From the NCBI GenBank assembly GCA_964521255.1, contig CAZFRM010000004.1, positions 1 to 64,000 of the forward strand: DNA of 64,000 nt, written 5' to 3'. Below the pieces are notes generated by a model. That model ran no database searches and was not told the DNA's origin. It saw nothing but the letters and a program-made list of their open reading frames with translations. A program made the position numbers and the translations under genes. Shown piece after piece: positions 8,101 through 17,369 of this stretch. Every line of letters begins with the position of its first letter. The stretch's first letter is position 1. Source of the DNA: ZC4RG29 sp964521255 (GTDB lineage: Bacteria; Bacteroidota; Bacteroidia; Cytophagales; Cyclobacteriaceae).

Positions 8101-8995
8101 AGTGAACCTGATTGCTGATATCTCCTTAGAGAACTGGACTAGCGACGATCATACCAATGATCTCGTAGCGCAAATGGTGAAGAACTTTTTAGTGAAAAGA
8201 AATACGTACGCCGGCGAATTCAAGCGTGAACGATTTACACTTGAAGTCGGGGATGAATTACCTACGGGTATAGTTCAACTCGCGAAAGTTTACGTTGCTA
8301 AAAAGCGTAAGCTGAAAGTTGGTGATAAGATGGCCGGTCGTCACGGTAACAAAGGTGTGGTAGCAAGAATCGTCAGAGATGAAGACATGCCATTCCTGGA
8401 AGATGGTTCTCCTGTCGACATTTGCTTAAACCCTCTTGGTGTACCTTCACGGATGAACCTTGGACAGATATTTGAAACCGTGTTAGGCTGGGCAGGTAAA
8501 AAATTAGGACGCAAATATGCGACACCAATTTTCGACGGTGCTTCACTGGATGATGTTGCTTCTGAATTGAAACAGGCAAACCTTCCCGTTTACGGAAGAA
8601 CTTATCTGTATGACGGTCTTACGGGTGAAAAGTTTGACCAACCTGTAACGGTAGGTATAGCGTATATGCTTAAGTTAGGTCACCTTGTAGATGATAAAAT
8701 GCACGCACGTTCCATCGGGCCTTATTCACTCATCACACAACAACCATTGGGTGGTAAAGCACAGTTTGGTGGTCAACGTTTTGGAGAAATGGAAATGTGG
8801 GCACTCGAAGCATTCGGTGCAGCGAACATTCTCCAGGAAATTGATACCATAAAATCTGACGATGTGATCGGAAGAGCAAAAGCTTACGAGTCTATCGTGA
8901 AAGGTGAGAATATGCGCAAGCCAAATATACCTGAGTCGTTCAACGTATTGGTGCACGAACTCAGAGGCCTTGCGCTTGAGATCACAATGGATTAA
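5123..8995 (+). CDS. rpoB: RNA polymerase beta subunit
   Basis: Catalytic subunit of RNA polymerase. I choose the TTG at 5123, giving MAKITINGRIDFSS and 1290 residues, the size usual in this group. The in-frame ATG at 5042 would add 27 residues unlike RpoB and lies inside the loop of the 5028-5062 hairpin. Clear family blocks are visible: the rifampicin cluster with QLSQFMDQ, THKRR and SALGPGG, which keeps the sensitive-type Asp, His and Ser; ETPEGPNIGLI; GDKMAGRHGNKG; and the C-terminal FGEMEMWALEAFGA. rpoC follows after an 87-nt spacer made of palindromic repeats. Confidence 0.97.
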   Translation: MAKITINGRIDFSSIEKILEYPDFLDVQLQSFKDFLQIETPAEKRQNEGLYKVFAENFPISDSRENFVLEFVDYTIDPPKYSVDECIDRGLTYSVPLKAKLRLTCNDEDNEDFETIEQEVFLGNIPYMTEKGSFVINGAERVIVSQLHRSPGVFFAMSKHTNGTKLYSARIIPFKGSWIEFATDVNAVMYAYIDRKKKFPVTTLLRAIGYGADKDILDLFGLSEEVEANKNTLKKVVGRKLAARVLKTWTEDFVDEDTGEVVSIDRNEVLLERDHVIAAEDVEVILESGAKSIILHRDDVNISDYNIIFNTLAKDNSNSEKEAVEQIYRQLRNTEAPDEQTARDIIQSLFFSEKRYDLGEVGRYRINKKLGLDLGYDQRVLTKEDIILIVKYLIGLINSKALVDDIDHLSNRRVRTVGEQLYSQFGVGLARMARTIKERMNVRDNEDFKPVDLINARTLSSVINSFFGTNQLSQFMDQTNPLAEITHKRRMSALGPGGLSRERAGFEVRDVHYTHYGRLCTIETPEGPNIGLISSLCVHAKVNKMGFIETPYRLIENGKVKPSEPVIFLTAEEEDTNYIAQANAKLKNNGEFEDERIKARFEGDFPVVEPKDLKYMDIAPNQIVSVAASMIPFLEHDDANRALMGSNMQRQAVPLMRPEAPIVGTGLEGRVAVDSRALILAEGDGVVDFVDAKKIIIKYEVTEEQQLVSFDDEFRTYSLIKFRRTNQDTCINLTPLVKKGEKITKGQPLCQGYATADGELALGRNLLVAYMPWQGYNFEDAIVISERVVRDDIYTSIHIEEFELEVRDTKRGEEELTSEIPNVSEEAVKHLDENGIIRIGAEVKEGDILIGKITPKGETDPTPEEKLLRAIFGDKAGDVKDASLKAPPSLKGVVIDTKLFSRPKRDKDVRTKSKKELDALKARYSKQLVDLRNELIRKLSTLLNNKSSNGVKHKFGDELVSKGVKFSAKVIESNLFPDKNIYRDESNYNVPEEVNLIADISLENWTSDDHTNDLVAQMVKNFLVKRNTYAGEFKRERFTLEVGDELPTGIVQLAKVYVAKKRKLKVGDKMAGRHGNKGVVARIVRDEDMPFLEDGSPVDICLNPLGVPSRMNLGQIFETVLGWAGKKLGRKYATPIFDGASLDDVASELKQANLPVYGRTYLYDGLTGEKFDQPVTVGIAYMLKLGHLVDDKMHARSIGPYSLITQQPLGGKAQFGGQRFGEMEMWALEAFGAANILQEIDTIKSDDVIGRAKAYESIVKGENMRKPNIPESFNVLVHELRGLALEITMD

Positions 8996-9005
8996 ATGAA
9001 TGAGG

Positions 9006-9068
9006 ATCACGGTTAACCGTTCACAGTTAACCGTGATTCAAACATACTGTGAACTGTTAACTGTTAAC
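9006..9068. repeat. Nested inverted repeats between rpoB and rpoC
   Basis: ATCACGGTTAAC (9006-9017) and GTTAACCGTGAT (9026-9037) are perfect 12-bp inverted arms with an 8-nt loop. A second set, GTTCACAG (9019-9026) against CTGTGAAC (9048-9055), competes with it, and GTTAACTG words repeat to 9068. The T run needed for a terminator is missing. It resembles the short-word spacer repeats seen elsewhere in the window. Confidence 0.7.
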
Positions 9069-9082
9069 TGAAAACTTATACT

Positions 9083-12000
9083 ATGTCTTTCAGAAAAAAT
9101 AAAAAAATCAACACAGACTTCTCTAAAATCACCATCAGCCTGGCTTCTCCGGAATCCATTTTGGAGAGTTCACATGGTGAAGTAACACAACCTGAAACCA
9201 TCAACTACAGAACCTACAAACCTGAAATGGGTGGTTTGTTCTGTGAGCGAATTTTCGGACCTGTGAAAGATTGGGAATGTCATTGTGGTAAGTATAAAAG
9301 AATTCGATACAAAGGAATTATCTGCGACCGCTGCGGTGTGGAAGTTACCGAGAAGAAGGTACGTCGTGAGCGCATGGGACATATCGAACTGGTAGTTCCT
9401 GTAGCCCACATCTGGTATTTCAGATCTCTTCCTAATAAGATTGGTTATTTGTTGGGTCTGCCGAGCAAAAAGCTGGATCAGATTATTTACTACGAACGCT
9501 ATGTGGTAATTCAACCGGGTACTAAGGAGGAAGATGGAATAAAAAGATTAGACTATCTCACGGAAGAAGAATACCTGGATATCGTTGATAAACTTCCTCG
9601 TGAAAATCAACTTCTTGATGATAATGATCCGAAGAAGTTTATCGCGAAGATGGGAGCAGAGGCGCTTGAAATGTTATTATCAAGAACAGCGCTTGACGAA
9701 CTTTCTTATGAGTTGAGACACCAGGCTGCTACGGATACATCACAGCAACGCAAAGCAGAAGCATTGAAGCGCTTGAAAGTTGTTGAAGCTTTCCGCGATG
9801 CGAGAACACGTATTGAAAACAAGCCTGAGTGGATGGTTATTAAAATGGTTCCTGTTATTCCTCCGGAACTGCGTCCGCTTGTGCCCTTAGATGGTGGCCG
9901 TTTTGCAACATCTGATTTGAATGATCTTTACAGACGTGTTATTATTCGTAATAATCGCCTGAAGAGACTTATCGATATTAAAGCTCCTGAAGTTATCCTT
10001 CGTAACGAGAAGCGTATGCTCCAGGAAGCAGTTGATTCACTTTTCGACAATTCAAGAAAAGTAAATGCAGTTCGTTCCGATGGAAACCGTGCATTGAAAT
10101 CTTTGAGCGATATGCTTAAAGGTAAGCAAGGACGTTTCCGTCAAAACTTGTTGGGTAAGCGCGTTGACTACTCTGGCCGTTCCGTTATTGTTGTTGGTCC
10201 TGAGTTGAAATTGCACGAATGTGGTCTTCCTAAAGACATGGCGGCTGAATTGTTTAAGCCGTTTATCATCCGCAAGCTTATTGAAAGAGGAATTGTTAAG
10301 ACCGTAAAGTCAGCAAAGAAAATTGTTGACCGTAAAGATCCTGTTATATGGGATATTTTGGAAAATGTATTGAAAGGACATCCTGTTCTTCTCAACCGTG
10401 CGCCAACACTTCACCGCCTGGGTATTCAGGCTTTCCAACCGAAGCTTATTGAAGGAAAAGCTATTCAGTTACACCCGCTTGTATGTACTGCGTTCAACGC
10501 CGACTTTGACGGTGACCAGATGGCGGTACACGTTCCGCTTGGACAAGAAGCAATTCTTGAAGCGTCTGTATTGATGTTGTCTTCACATAACATTCTTAAC
10601 CCGGCTAACGGTGCGCCTATCACAGTTCCTTCACAGGACATGGTGTTGGGACTTTACTACCTCACCAGAGGCAGAAAGAGCACGCCTGAACATCCAGTAT
10701 TGGGTGAAGGCAAGAAATTCTTTTCAGCGGATGAAGTAATCATCGCTTATAATGAACGCAAGCTTTCCAAGCATGCCAACATTAAAGTGAAAGTGAAAAT
10801 AAAAGATAAGAAAACAGGCGAGATGTCAACCAAAATGATTGACACCGTGACGGGCCGTGTAATGTTTAACCAGTTCGTTCCTGAAGAAGTTGGTTTTGTT
10901 GATGAGCTGTTAACCAAGAAAAAACTTCAATCGATCATTGCTGAAGTTTTCAAAGTTGCAGGTCAATCAAAAACTGCAAAGTTCCTTGATGATATAAAAG
11001 AACTTGGATTCCAAATGGCATTCAAGGGAGGTTTGTCAATGGGACTTGGTGATGTCACAGTTCCTGCCGAGAAAGAGAAACTTGTAGGGGATGCACAGAA
11101 GGAAGTGGATGGCGTTTGGAATAACTACATGATGGGTCTTATCACGGATAATGAAAGATACAATCAGGTAATTGATATCTGGACGCGTACCAACACCCTG
11201 TTGACAAATACATTAATGCGTCAATTGGAAGATGATCAGCAAGGCTTCAATTCCATCTATATGATGATGCACAGTGGAGCGCGTGGTTCCCGTGAGCAGA
11301 TTCGTCAGCTTGGGGGTATGCGCGGTTTGATGGCTAAGCCTCAAAAGAACCTTGCCGGGTCTGTTGGATCAATCATTGAAAACCCGATCCTCTCTAACTT
11401 TAAAGAAGGATTGGATGTATTGGAATATTTTATTTCTACTCACGGTGCCCGTAAAGGTCTTGCCGATACAGCCTTGAAAACGGCTGATGCAGGTTACCTA
11501 ACCCGTAGGCTGGTGGATGTGGCGCAAGACTTAGTAATTTCTGAAGATGATTGCGGAACGTTACGTGGATTAAAAGTAACAGCACTAAAAGATAATGAAG
11601 ACATTGTTGAGCCTTTGTCTGAAAGAATTCTTGGTCGTGTCACCGTTCACGATATTTATGATCCACTCACGGATGAATTAATTTGTGGTACCAATGAAGA
11701 GATCACCGATGAAATTGCCAAGCGAGTAGAAGAGACTAGTATCGAAGAAGTTGAAATCAGATCGCTGCTCACTTGCGAGTCTCGCGTAGGGGGTTGTGCC
11801 AAGTGTTATGGTCGTAACCTCGCCACTGGTAATATGGTGCAAAGCGGTGAAGCGGTTGGTGTTATTGCAGCGCAATCAATTGGTGAACCGGGTACACAGT
11901 TAACGTTGCGTACATTCCACGTGGGTGGTGCGGCTTCAAATATTGCGGTTGATGCAAACATAAAGGCAAAGTTCCCTGGAATAGTGGAGTTTGAAGCGAT

Positions 12001-13393
12001 CAGGGTTATTGAGACAACCGATGCGGAAGGTAATACTGCCAAAGTTGTTATGGGACGTACAGGTGAAATAAGGATTTTAGATCAGGATAAAACACGGGTG
12101 TTGATTTCAAATCACGTTCCTTATGGTTCTTTCCTTCGCATTAACGACGGTCAGAAAGTTGAGAAAGGTGACGAGTTGTGTTTCTGGGATCCTTACAATG
12201 CTGTTATACTTTCAGAGTTTGACGGAACAATTGAATATGAGTCCATCATTGAAGGTATTACGTTCAAGGAAGAATCTGATGAACAAACCGGTCACCGCGA
12301 AAAGGTTATCACTGAAACGAGAGATAAAACAAAGAACCCGGCTATCGTTGTAAAAGGTAAAACTGAGTCTAAAGGATATAACATCCCGGTAGGTGCTCAC
12401 CTTGCAGTTGATGCAGGTGAGAAGATCAAGGCAGGTCAAATCCTTGCCAAGATTCCTCGTACAATGGGTAAGTCCAGGGATATTACCGGTGGTCTGCCAC
12501 GGGTAACTGAATTGTTTGAAGCAAGAAATCCTTCAAACCCTGCGGTTGTTAGTGAAATTGATGGAGTGGTAACGTATGGCGGTATCAAGCGTGGTAATCG
12601 TGAGATATTCATCGAATCTCGCGATGGGGTTCAAAAACGTTATCTTGTACCGCTGTCGAAACATATTCTTGTTCAGGATAATGACTTTGTGAAAGCGGGT
12701 CAACCGTTGTCAGATGGTTCAATAACTCCTTCGGATATTCTTTCTATCAAAGGTCCGACAGCCGTTCAGGAATATTTGGTAAATGAGATCCAGGAAGTAT
12801 ATCGTCTGCAAGGTGTTAAAATCAACGATAAGCACATCGAAGCCATTGTTAGCCAGATGATGCAGAAGGTTGAGATCATCGATCCGGGTGATACTAACTT
12901 CTTACCGGGAGAATATGTAGATAAGTTTGTTTTCAGCGAGGATAACGATACCATACTTGATAAGAAAGTTGTGATTGATGCGGGTGATTCTCAAGGCTTC
13001 AAACCAGGACAGATTATTACTGCACGTGATTTAAGAGATGAGAATTCACTACTTCGCAGAAAGGATCAGAAATTGGTTGAGGTTCGTGATGCATTGGCTG
13101 CTGTTTCAAGACCTACTTTGCAGGGTATTACTCAGGCTTCATTGAAAACTGAAAGCTGGCTATCTGCTGCATCCTTCCAGGAAACGACCAAGGTGTTAAG
13201 TGAAGCGGCGATCAGAGGAAAATCTGACCACCTGAATGGTTTGAAAGAAAACGTTATTGTTGGTCATCTTATTCCTGCAGGTACTGGTCAGCGACATTTC
13301 GTTGATCTGATCGTAACGCATAAGGATGAGTACAATGCTTTTGTGGCTTCTGAGACCCGTACCCGTGACAGGGAAAAGGAACTCCAGGACTGA
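9083..13393 (+). CDS. rpoC: RNA polymerase beta' subunit
   Basis: Catalytic subunit carrying the active-site magnesium. It has 1436 residues. The N-terminal zinc-binding domain has C-x-C...C-x2-C within ECHCGKYKRIRYKG and CDRCG (about residues 70-90). The catalytic loop NADFDGDQM is at about 472-480. A second cysteine cluster, CESRVGGCAKCYGRN, is at about 897-911. The trigger-loop region and the C-terminal EAAIRGKSDHLNGLKENVI-like segment are intact. The start fits the conserved MSFRKNKK N-terminus. A hairpin and then a DUF3467 gene follow, typical for Bacteroidota. Confidence 0.98.
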   Translation: MSFRKNKKINTDFSKITISLASPESILESSHGEVTQPETINYRTYKPEMGGLFCERIFGPVKDWECHCGKYKRIRYKGIICDRCGVEVTEKKVRRERMGHIELVVPVAHIWYFRSLPNKIGYLLGLPSKKLDQIIYYERYVVIQPGTKEEDGIKRLDYLTEEEYLDIVDKLPRENQLLDDNDPKKFIAKMGAEALEMLLSRTALDELSYELRHQAATDTSQQRKAEALKRLKVVEAFRDARTRIENKPEWMVIKMVPVIPPELRPLVPLDGGRFATSDLNDLYRRVIIRNNRLKRLIDIKAPEVILRNEKRMLQEAVDSLFDNSRKVNAVRSDGNRALKSLSDMLKGKQGRFRQNLLGKRVDYSGRSVIVVGPELKLHECGLPKDMAAELFKPFIIRKLIERGIVKTVKSAKKIVDRKDPVIWDILENVLKGHPVLLNRAPTLHRLGIQAFQPKLIEGKAIQLHPLVCTAFNADFDGDQMAVHVPLGQEAILEASVLMLSSHNILNPANGAPITVPSQDMVLGLYYLTRGRKSTPEHPVLGEGKKFFSADEVIIAYNERKLSKHANIKVKVKIKDKKTGEMSTKMIDTVTGRVMFNQFVPEEVGFVDELLTKKKLQSIIAEVFKVAGQSKTAKFLDDIKELGFQMAFKGGLSMGLGDVTVPAEKEKLVGDAQKEVDGVWNNYMMGLITDNERYNQVIDIWTRTNTLLTNTLMRQLEDDQQGFNSIYMMMHSGARGSREQIRQLGGMRGLMAKPQKNLAGSVGSIIENPILSNFKEGLDVLEYFISTHGARKGLADTALKTADAGYLTRRLVDVAQDLVISEDDCGTLRGLKVTALKDNEDIVEPLSERILGRVTVHDIYDPLTDELICGTNEEITDEIAKRVEETSIEEVEIRSLLTCESRVGGCAKCYGRNLATGNMVQSGEAVGVIAAQSIGEPGTQLTLRTFHVGGAASNIAVDANIKAKFPGIVEFEAIRVIETTDAEGNTAKVVMGRTGEIRILDQDKTRVLISNHVPYGSFLRINDGQKVEKGDELCFWDPYNAVILSEFDGTIEYESIIEGITFKEESDEQTGHREKVITETRDKTKNPAIVVKGKTESKGYNIPVGAHLAVDAGEKIKAGQILAKIPRTMGKSRDITGGLPRVTELFEARNPSNPAVVSEIDGVVTYGGIKRGNREIFIESRDGVQKRYLVPLSKHILVQDNDFVKAGQPLSDGSITPSDILSIKGPTAVQEYLVNEIQEVYRLQGVKINDKHIEAIVSQMMQKVEIIDPGDTNFLPGEYVDKFVFSEDNDTILDKKVVIDAGDSQGFKPGQIITARDLRDENSLLRRKDQKLVEVRDALAAVSRPTLQGITQASLKTESWLSAASFQETTKVLSEAAIRGKSDHLNGLKENVIVGHLIPAGTGQRHFVDLIVTHKDEYNAFVASETRTRDREKELQD

Positions 13394-13420
13394 GTATTAA
13401 CGAATAACTGATAACGAATA

Positions 13421-13470
13421 AAGAGGTGTGCGAATGAGCGGGATTTTAATCTGCTATTCGCACATCTTAT
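13421..13470 (+). terminator. Long hairpin between rpoC and the DUF3467 gene
   Basis: AAGAGGTGTGCGAAT (13421-13435) pairs with ATTCGCACATCTT (13456-13468) around a 20-nt loop, followed by the weak TATTTTA. It could be a partial terminator or an mRNA-end stabiliser that lowers expression of the following DUF3467 gene. Confidence 0.5.
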
Positions 13471-13484
13471 TTTAACGGGATATT

Positions 13485-13811
13485 ATGGCTGAAGAAAAAA
13501 AAGAGAAACAACCTCAGAATCAAATTAACATTGAGCTTTCTGAAGAAATTGCAGAAGGAATCTACTCCAACCTGGCAATGATTGCGCACTCGAACAGTGA
13601 ATTCGTAGTTGATTTTATAAGACTGATGCCGGGAGTTCCCAAGGCTAAGGTGAAGGCCAGGGTGATCATTACCCCCGAACATGCCAAAAGATTCCTCTTG
13701 GCTTTGAAAGATAATATTGAAAAGTATGAGGCTAACTTTGGTCCGATTAAGAGAACTGAAGATGCTCCAAAATTCCCAATGAATTTTGGCGGAGCCGTAG
13801 GGGAAGCATAA
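13485..13811 (+). CDS. DUF3467 family protein
   Basis: Small protein of 108 residues with the DUF3467 pattern: IAEGIYSNLAMIAHSNSEFV (about 24-43) then DFIRLMPG, AKVKARVIITPEHAKR and LKDNIEKYE. The first 20 residues are polar and charged and look disordered. The function of the family is not established. It lies directly after rpoC on the same strand, 92 nt downstream and behind a hairpin; the family is often found beside rpoC in Bacteroidota, which hints at a role tied to transcription (inference only). Confidence 0.85.
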   Translation: MAEEKKEKQPQNQINIELSEEIAEGIYSNLAMIAHSNSEFVVDFIRLMPGVPKAKVKARVIITPEHAKRFLLALKDNIEKYEANFGPIKRTEDAPKFPMNFGGAVGEA

Positions 13812-13880
13812 AACCCTCAAAATCTATCAGAAACGGCATTACACCTTTGCCAAACCCCTCAAAATTCTTTTAATAAAGCC

Positions 13881-13911
13881 TTTGCACCTTTCTTTCTTCT
13901 TGATACCTTTG
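13881..13911 (+). promoter_or_regulatory. Promoter of rpsL-rpsG-fusA-rpsJ
   Basis: -33 TTTG at 13881-13884 and -7 TACCTTTG at 13904-13911, with 19 bp between, match the Bacteroidota housekeeping promoter. CAGTCC follows directly, then a weak hairpin CCT(A)TTT TTG AAAAGG (13916-13931). Transcription should start near 13918, leaving a leader of roughly 35 nt before rpsL. Confidence 0.8.
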
Positions 13912-13951
13912 CAGTCCTATTTTTGAAAAGGTTTTTAAAGCAAAACAATAA

Positions 13952-14365
13952 ATGCCTACCATTCAACAGCTTGTCAGGAAAGGACGCAAGAAATTGACAT
14001 TCAAGTCAAAATCTCCTGCGCTTGATTCCTGTCCTCAAAGAAGAGGAGTATGTACACGTGTGTACACAACCACTCCCAAAAAACCGAACTCTGCCATGCG
14101 CAAAGTGGCCCGTGTTCGTCTTACCAATGGAAAAGAAGTTAACGCCTATATTCCGGGTGAAGGTCACAACCTTCAGGAACACTCTATGGTATTGATCCGT
14201 GGAGGAAGGGTGAAAGATCTTCCTGGTGTACGTTACCACATTATCCGTGGCGCACTTGATACTGCGGGTGTAAATGGTCGTAAGCAAGGCCGGTCAAAAT
14301 ATGGAGCCAAGAGACCTAAACCCGGTGCTGCCGCTGCTGCTCCAGCCAAAGGAGGAAAAAAATAA
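13952..14365 (+). CDS. rpsL: Ribosomal protein S12
   Basis: Decoding-centre protein of the small subunit. The 137-residue protein contains the TTPKKPNSAMRKVARV region, with the lysine of KPNSA that is wild type at the classical streptomycin site, and the second loop GRVKDLPGVRYH. The C-terminus ends in an Ala/Lys-rich tail (GAAAAAPAKGGKK), common in this phylum. It is the first gene of the str unit behind the promoter at 13881. Confidence 0.98.
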   Translation: MPTIQQLVRKGRKKLTFKSKSPALDSCPQRRGVCTRVYTTTPKKPNSAMRKVARVRLTNGKEVNAYIPGEGHNLQEHSMVLIRGGRVKDLPGVRYHIIRGALDTAGVNGRKQGRSKYGAKRPKPGAAAAAPAKGGKK

Positions 14366-14377
14366 TTTGATTAATCC

Positions 14378-14845
14378 ATGAGAAAGTCAAAACCTAAGAA
14401 AAGATATTTATTACCTGACCCCAAGTTTCAGGATGCAATGGTTACAAAGTTTGTTAACTACCTGATGGAAGATGGAAAGAAAAGTACATCATACAATATT
14501 TTCTATGATGCAATTGCGCAAGTAGAAAAGAAATTGGGCGAAAGCGGCCTTGATGTATGGAAGAAGGCTATGAACAATGTGATGCCTGCAGTAGAAGTTA
14601 AAAGTAGAAGAGTGGGTGGCGCTACATTCCAGGTTCCCGTTGAAATCAGACCTGAGCGTAAGATCAACTTAAGTATTAAATGGCTTATTGATTATGCCAG
14701 ACTTCGTGGTGAAAAAACCATGATGGATAAATTGGCTGCCGAAATTATTGCTGCCTCTAAAGGTGAAGGTGCTGCCATAAAGAAGAAAGATGATACGCAC
14801 AGAATGGCAGAAGCAAACAAAGCCTTTTCTCATTTCAGATTATAA
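14378..14845 (+). CDS. rpsG: Ribosomal protein S7
   Basis: Primary 16S rRNA-binding protein of the small-subunit head. At 155 residues it has the usual bacterial length, with the conserved segments KFVNYLMEDGKKS, NVMPAVEVKSRRVGGATFQVP and a C-terminal helix HRMAEANKAFSHFR. It is 12 nt from rpsL and 11 nt from fusA, in the standard str operon order; S7 is the autoregulator of this operon in Escherichia coli, but no equivalent RNA site is evident here. Confidence 0.98.
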   Translation: MRKSKPKKRYLLPDPKFQDAMVTKFVNYLMEDGKKSTSYNIFYDAIAQVEKKLGESGLDVWKKAMNNVMPAVEVKSRRVGGATFQVPVEIRPERKINLSIKWLIDYARLRGEKTMMDKLAAEIIAASKGEGAAIKKKDDTHRMAEANKAFSHFRL

Positions 14846-14856
14846 TTTTTTAATCG

Positions 14857-16962
14857 ATGTCAAGAGATTTAAAGTACACGAGGAATATTGGTATTGCTGC
14901 GCACATAGATGCAGGTAAGACTACAACTACTGAGCGTATACTATATTATTCCGGTGTAAATCATAAGATTGGAGAAGTTCACGATGGCGCTGCCACGATG
15001 GACTGGATGGCACAGGAGCAGGAAAGAGGTATTACGATTACTTCGGCCGCTACTACCGTTTACTGGAACTATAGAAATAACAAATACCACGTTAATATTA
15101 TTGATACGCCCGGTCACGTTGACTTTACAGTTGAGGTGAATCGTTCATTACGTGTGTTGGATGGCCTGGTGTTTTTATTCAGCGCAGTAGATGGCGTTGA
15201 ACCACAGTCAGAAACAAACTGGCGTCTTGCGGATAACTATAAAGTAGCCCGTGTTGGATTCGTTAACAAAATGGATCGTGCCGGCGCTGACTTCCTTAAT
15301 GTTTGCAAACAAGTAAAAGAAAGATTGGGAAGTACTGCTGTACCTCTTCAATTACCGATCGGCGCTGAAGAAAATTTCAAAGGTGTTGTTGATCTAGTTA
15401 ACAACCGGGGAATTATTTGGAATGAAGAAGATAAAGGAATGACTTTTAAAGTTGTTCCCATCCCGGATGACCTGGTAGAAGAAGCGAAAGAATACCGTGA
15501 GAAACTTCTTGAAGCCGTAGCGGAATTTGATGAGACCTTGATGGAAAAATATTTCGAGGATCCAAATTCTATTACTGAAGCCGAAATATTGAGCGCGTTG
15601 CGTCAGGCTACAATCAGCATGAAGATCGTTCCGATGCTTTGTGGCTCTTCATTCAAGAACAAAGGCGTACAGACTATGCTTGATTATGTGATGGAAGTGC
15701 TGCCATCACCTCTTGATAAGGACAACATCGTAGGAAAGAATCCGGATACAGAAGAAGAAATTATCATAAAGCCAGATGAAAAGGAACCCTTTGCCGGCCT
15801 TGCATTTAAAATTGCAACTGACCCATTTGTTGGAAGACTATGTTTCGTCAGAGCTTACTCAGGAATACTTGAATCAGGTTCATATATTTTCAATACCCGC
15901 TCCGAAAGCAAAGAGCGTATTTCCCGTGTGTTTCAAATGCACGCCAACAAGCAAAACCAAATTGAAAGGTTACATGCCGGAGACATAGGTGCAGTTGTTG
16001 GTTTCAAAGACATCAAGACAGGTGATACACTTTGTGATGAAAAACGCAAAGTAGTTCTTGAGTCAATGGTATTCCCGGACCCTGTTATTGGTTACGCTAT
16101 TGAACCTAAGAAACAAGTTGATGTTGATAAACTTGGAATGGCTATTTCCAAACTTGTTGAAGAAGATCCAACGCTACGCGTAAATACGGATCAGGAAACA
16201 GGTCAAACTATTCTTAGAGGGATGGGTGAACTTCACCTTGAAATCATCATCGATCGTTTGAAGCGTGAGTTCAAAGTGGAAATCAATCAAGGTGCTCCTC
16301 AGGTTGCATATAAGGAAGCGCTTACTACCTCAATAGAGCACAAAGAAGTTTATAAAAAGCAAACCGGTGGTCGTGGTAAATTTGCGGACATTGTGTTTGA
16401 GATCGGTCCTCGTGATGATGGCAAAGAAGGCCTTGAATTTATTAATGATATTGTAGGCGGCGTTATTCCTCGTGAATTTATTCCAGCTATACAAAAAGGA
16501 TTTGATCAGGCCCGTGTTAACGGACCGCTTGCTGGTTATCCCATTGATTCAATGAAAGTACGCCTGTTCCATGGTTCATACCACGATGTGGACTCGGATT
16601 CTTTATCATTTGAATTGGCTGCGCGTATTGGTTTTAGAGAATCGGCAAGAAAATGTGGCCCTCAACTTCTTGAACCTATCATGGGTGTGGAGGTCGTTAC
16701 TCCAGACGAATATACAGGTTCTGTAACGGGTGACTTGAACAGAAGACGTGGTATCATGAAAGGTATGGATGGACGCGCAGGTGCACAGGTAATTAAAGCT
16801 GATGTTCCTTTATCTGAACTTTTCGGCTACGTTACAGATTTACGCACAATTACATCCGGACGTTCATCAGCTTCTCTTACATTCTCACACTATGCACCGG
16901 TTCCTAAGAACCTTGCAGAGAAAGTAATTGAAGAAGTTAAAGGTGCTGCATTAGCAAAGTAG
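14857..16962 (+). CDS. fusA: Elongation factor G
   Basis: GTPase that drives translocation and, with RRF, ribosome recycling. It has 701 residues. The G domain shows AHIDAGKTT (15-23), RGITI, DTPGH (about 87-91) and NKMDRAGAD (about 141-149); domains II-V follow, including RGMGELHLEIIIDRLKREF and the domain IV tip region HDVDSDSLSFE. Nothing suggests the spare EF-G2 type, and its place between rpsG and rpsJ marks it as the housekeeping copy. Confidence 0.98.
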   Translation: MSRDLKYTRNIGIAAHIDAGKTTTTERILYYSGVNHKIGEVHDGAATMDWMAQEQERGITITSAATTVYWNYRNNKYHVNIIDTPGHVDFTVEVNRSLRVLDGLVFLFSAVDGVEPQSETNWRLADNYKVARVGFVNKMDRAGADFLNVCKQVKERLGSTAVPLQLPIGAEENFKGVVDLVNNRGIIWNEEDKGMTFKVVPIPDDLVEEAKEYREKLLEAVAEFDETLMEKYFEDPNSITEAEILSALRQATISMKIVPMLCGSSFKNKGVQTMLDYVMEVLPSPLDKDNIVGKNPDTEEEIIIKPDEKEPFAGLAFKIATDPFVGRLCFVRAYSGILESGSYIFNTRSESKERISRVFQMHANKQNQIERLHAGDIGAVVGFKDIKTGDTLCDEKRKVVLESMVFPDPVIGYAIEPKKQVDVDKLGMAISKLVEEDPTLRVNTDQETGQTILRGMGELHLEIIIDRLKREFKVEINQGAPQVAYKEALTTSIEHKEVYKKQTGGRGKFADIVFEIGPRDDGKEGLEFINDIVGGVIPREFIPAIQKGFDQARVNGPLAGYPIDSMKVRLFHGSYHDVDSDSLSFELAARIGFRESARKCGPQLLEPIMGVEVVTPDEYTGSVTGDLNRRRGIMKGMDGRAGAQVIKADVPLSELFGYVTDLRTITSGRSSASLTFSHYAPVPKNLAEKVIEEVKGAALAK

Positions 16963-17029
16963 ACCTTGATTTTAGTTAAAGGATTAACAGATAAAATAGG
17001 ATTTAGGCGATTTCCTTAAAAAGACAGAT

Positions 17030-17335
17030 ATGAACCAGAAAATCAGAATAAAATTAAAGTCTTACGATCACAACCTCGTGGATAAATCATCAGAGAAAAT
17101 TGTGAGAGCAGTTAAGGCAACCGGAGCAGTAGTAAGCGGGCCCATTCCCTTGCCAACCGAAAAGGAAAAATTCACTGTGCTTCGTTCTCCACACGTAAAT
17201 AAAAAAGCGCGGGAGCAATTTCAACTGTGTACGTATAAGCGCCTGGTTGATATCTATTCTAACAGTGCAAAAACGGTTGATGCGTTAATGAAACTTGAGT
17301 TACCAAGTGGCGTTGACGTGGAAATCAAAGTGTAG
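17030..17335 (+). CDS. rpsJ: Ribosomal protein S10
   Basis: Small-subunit head protein; also NusE, the partner of NusB and NusG in antitermination. It has 101 residues, with the VSGPIPLPTEKEKFTVLRSPHVNKKAREQF region split here across the flexible loop. It lies 67 nt after fusA. Unlike the usual arrangement, where rplC comes next, the gene is followed by a strong terminator (17370-17410) and by 25 kb of unrelated genes before rplC. Confidence 0.98.
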   Translation: MNQKIRIKLKSYDHNLVDKSSEKIVRAVKATGAVVSGPIPLPTEKEKFTVLRSPHVNKKAREQFQLCTYKRLVDIYSNSAKTVDALMKLELPSGVDVEIKV

Positions 17336-17369
17336 TTGACGAACCAGAAAAACTTAATAGAATATACAA

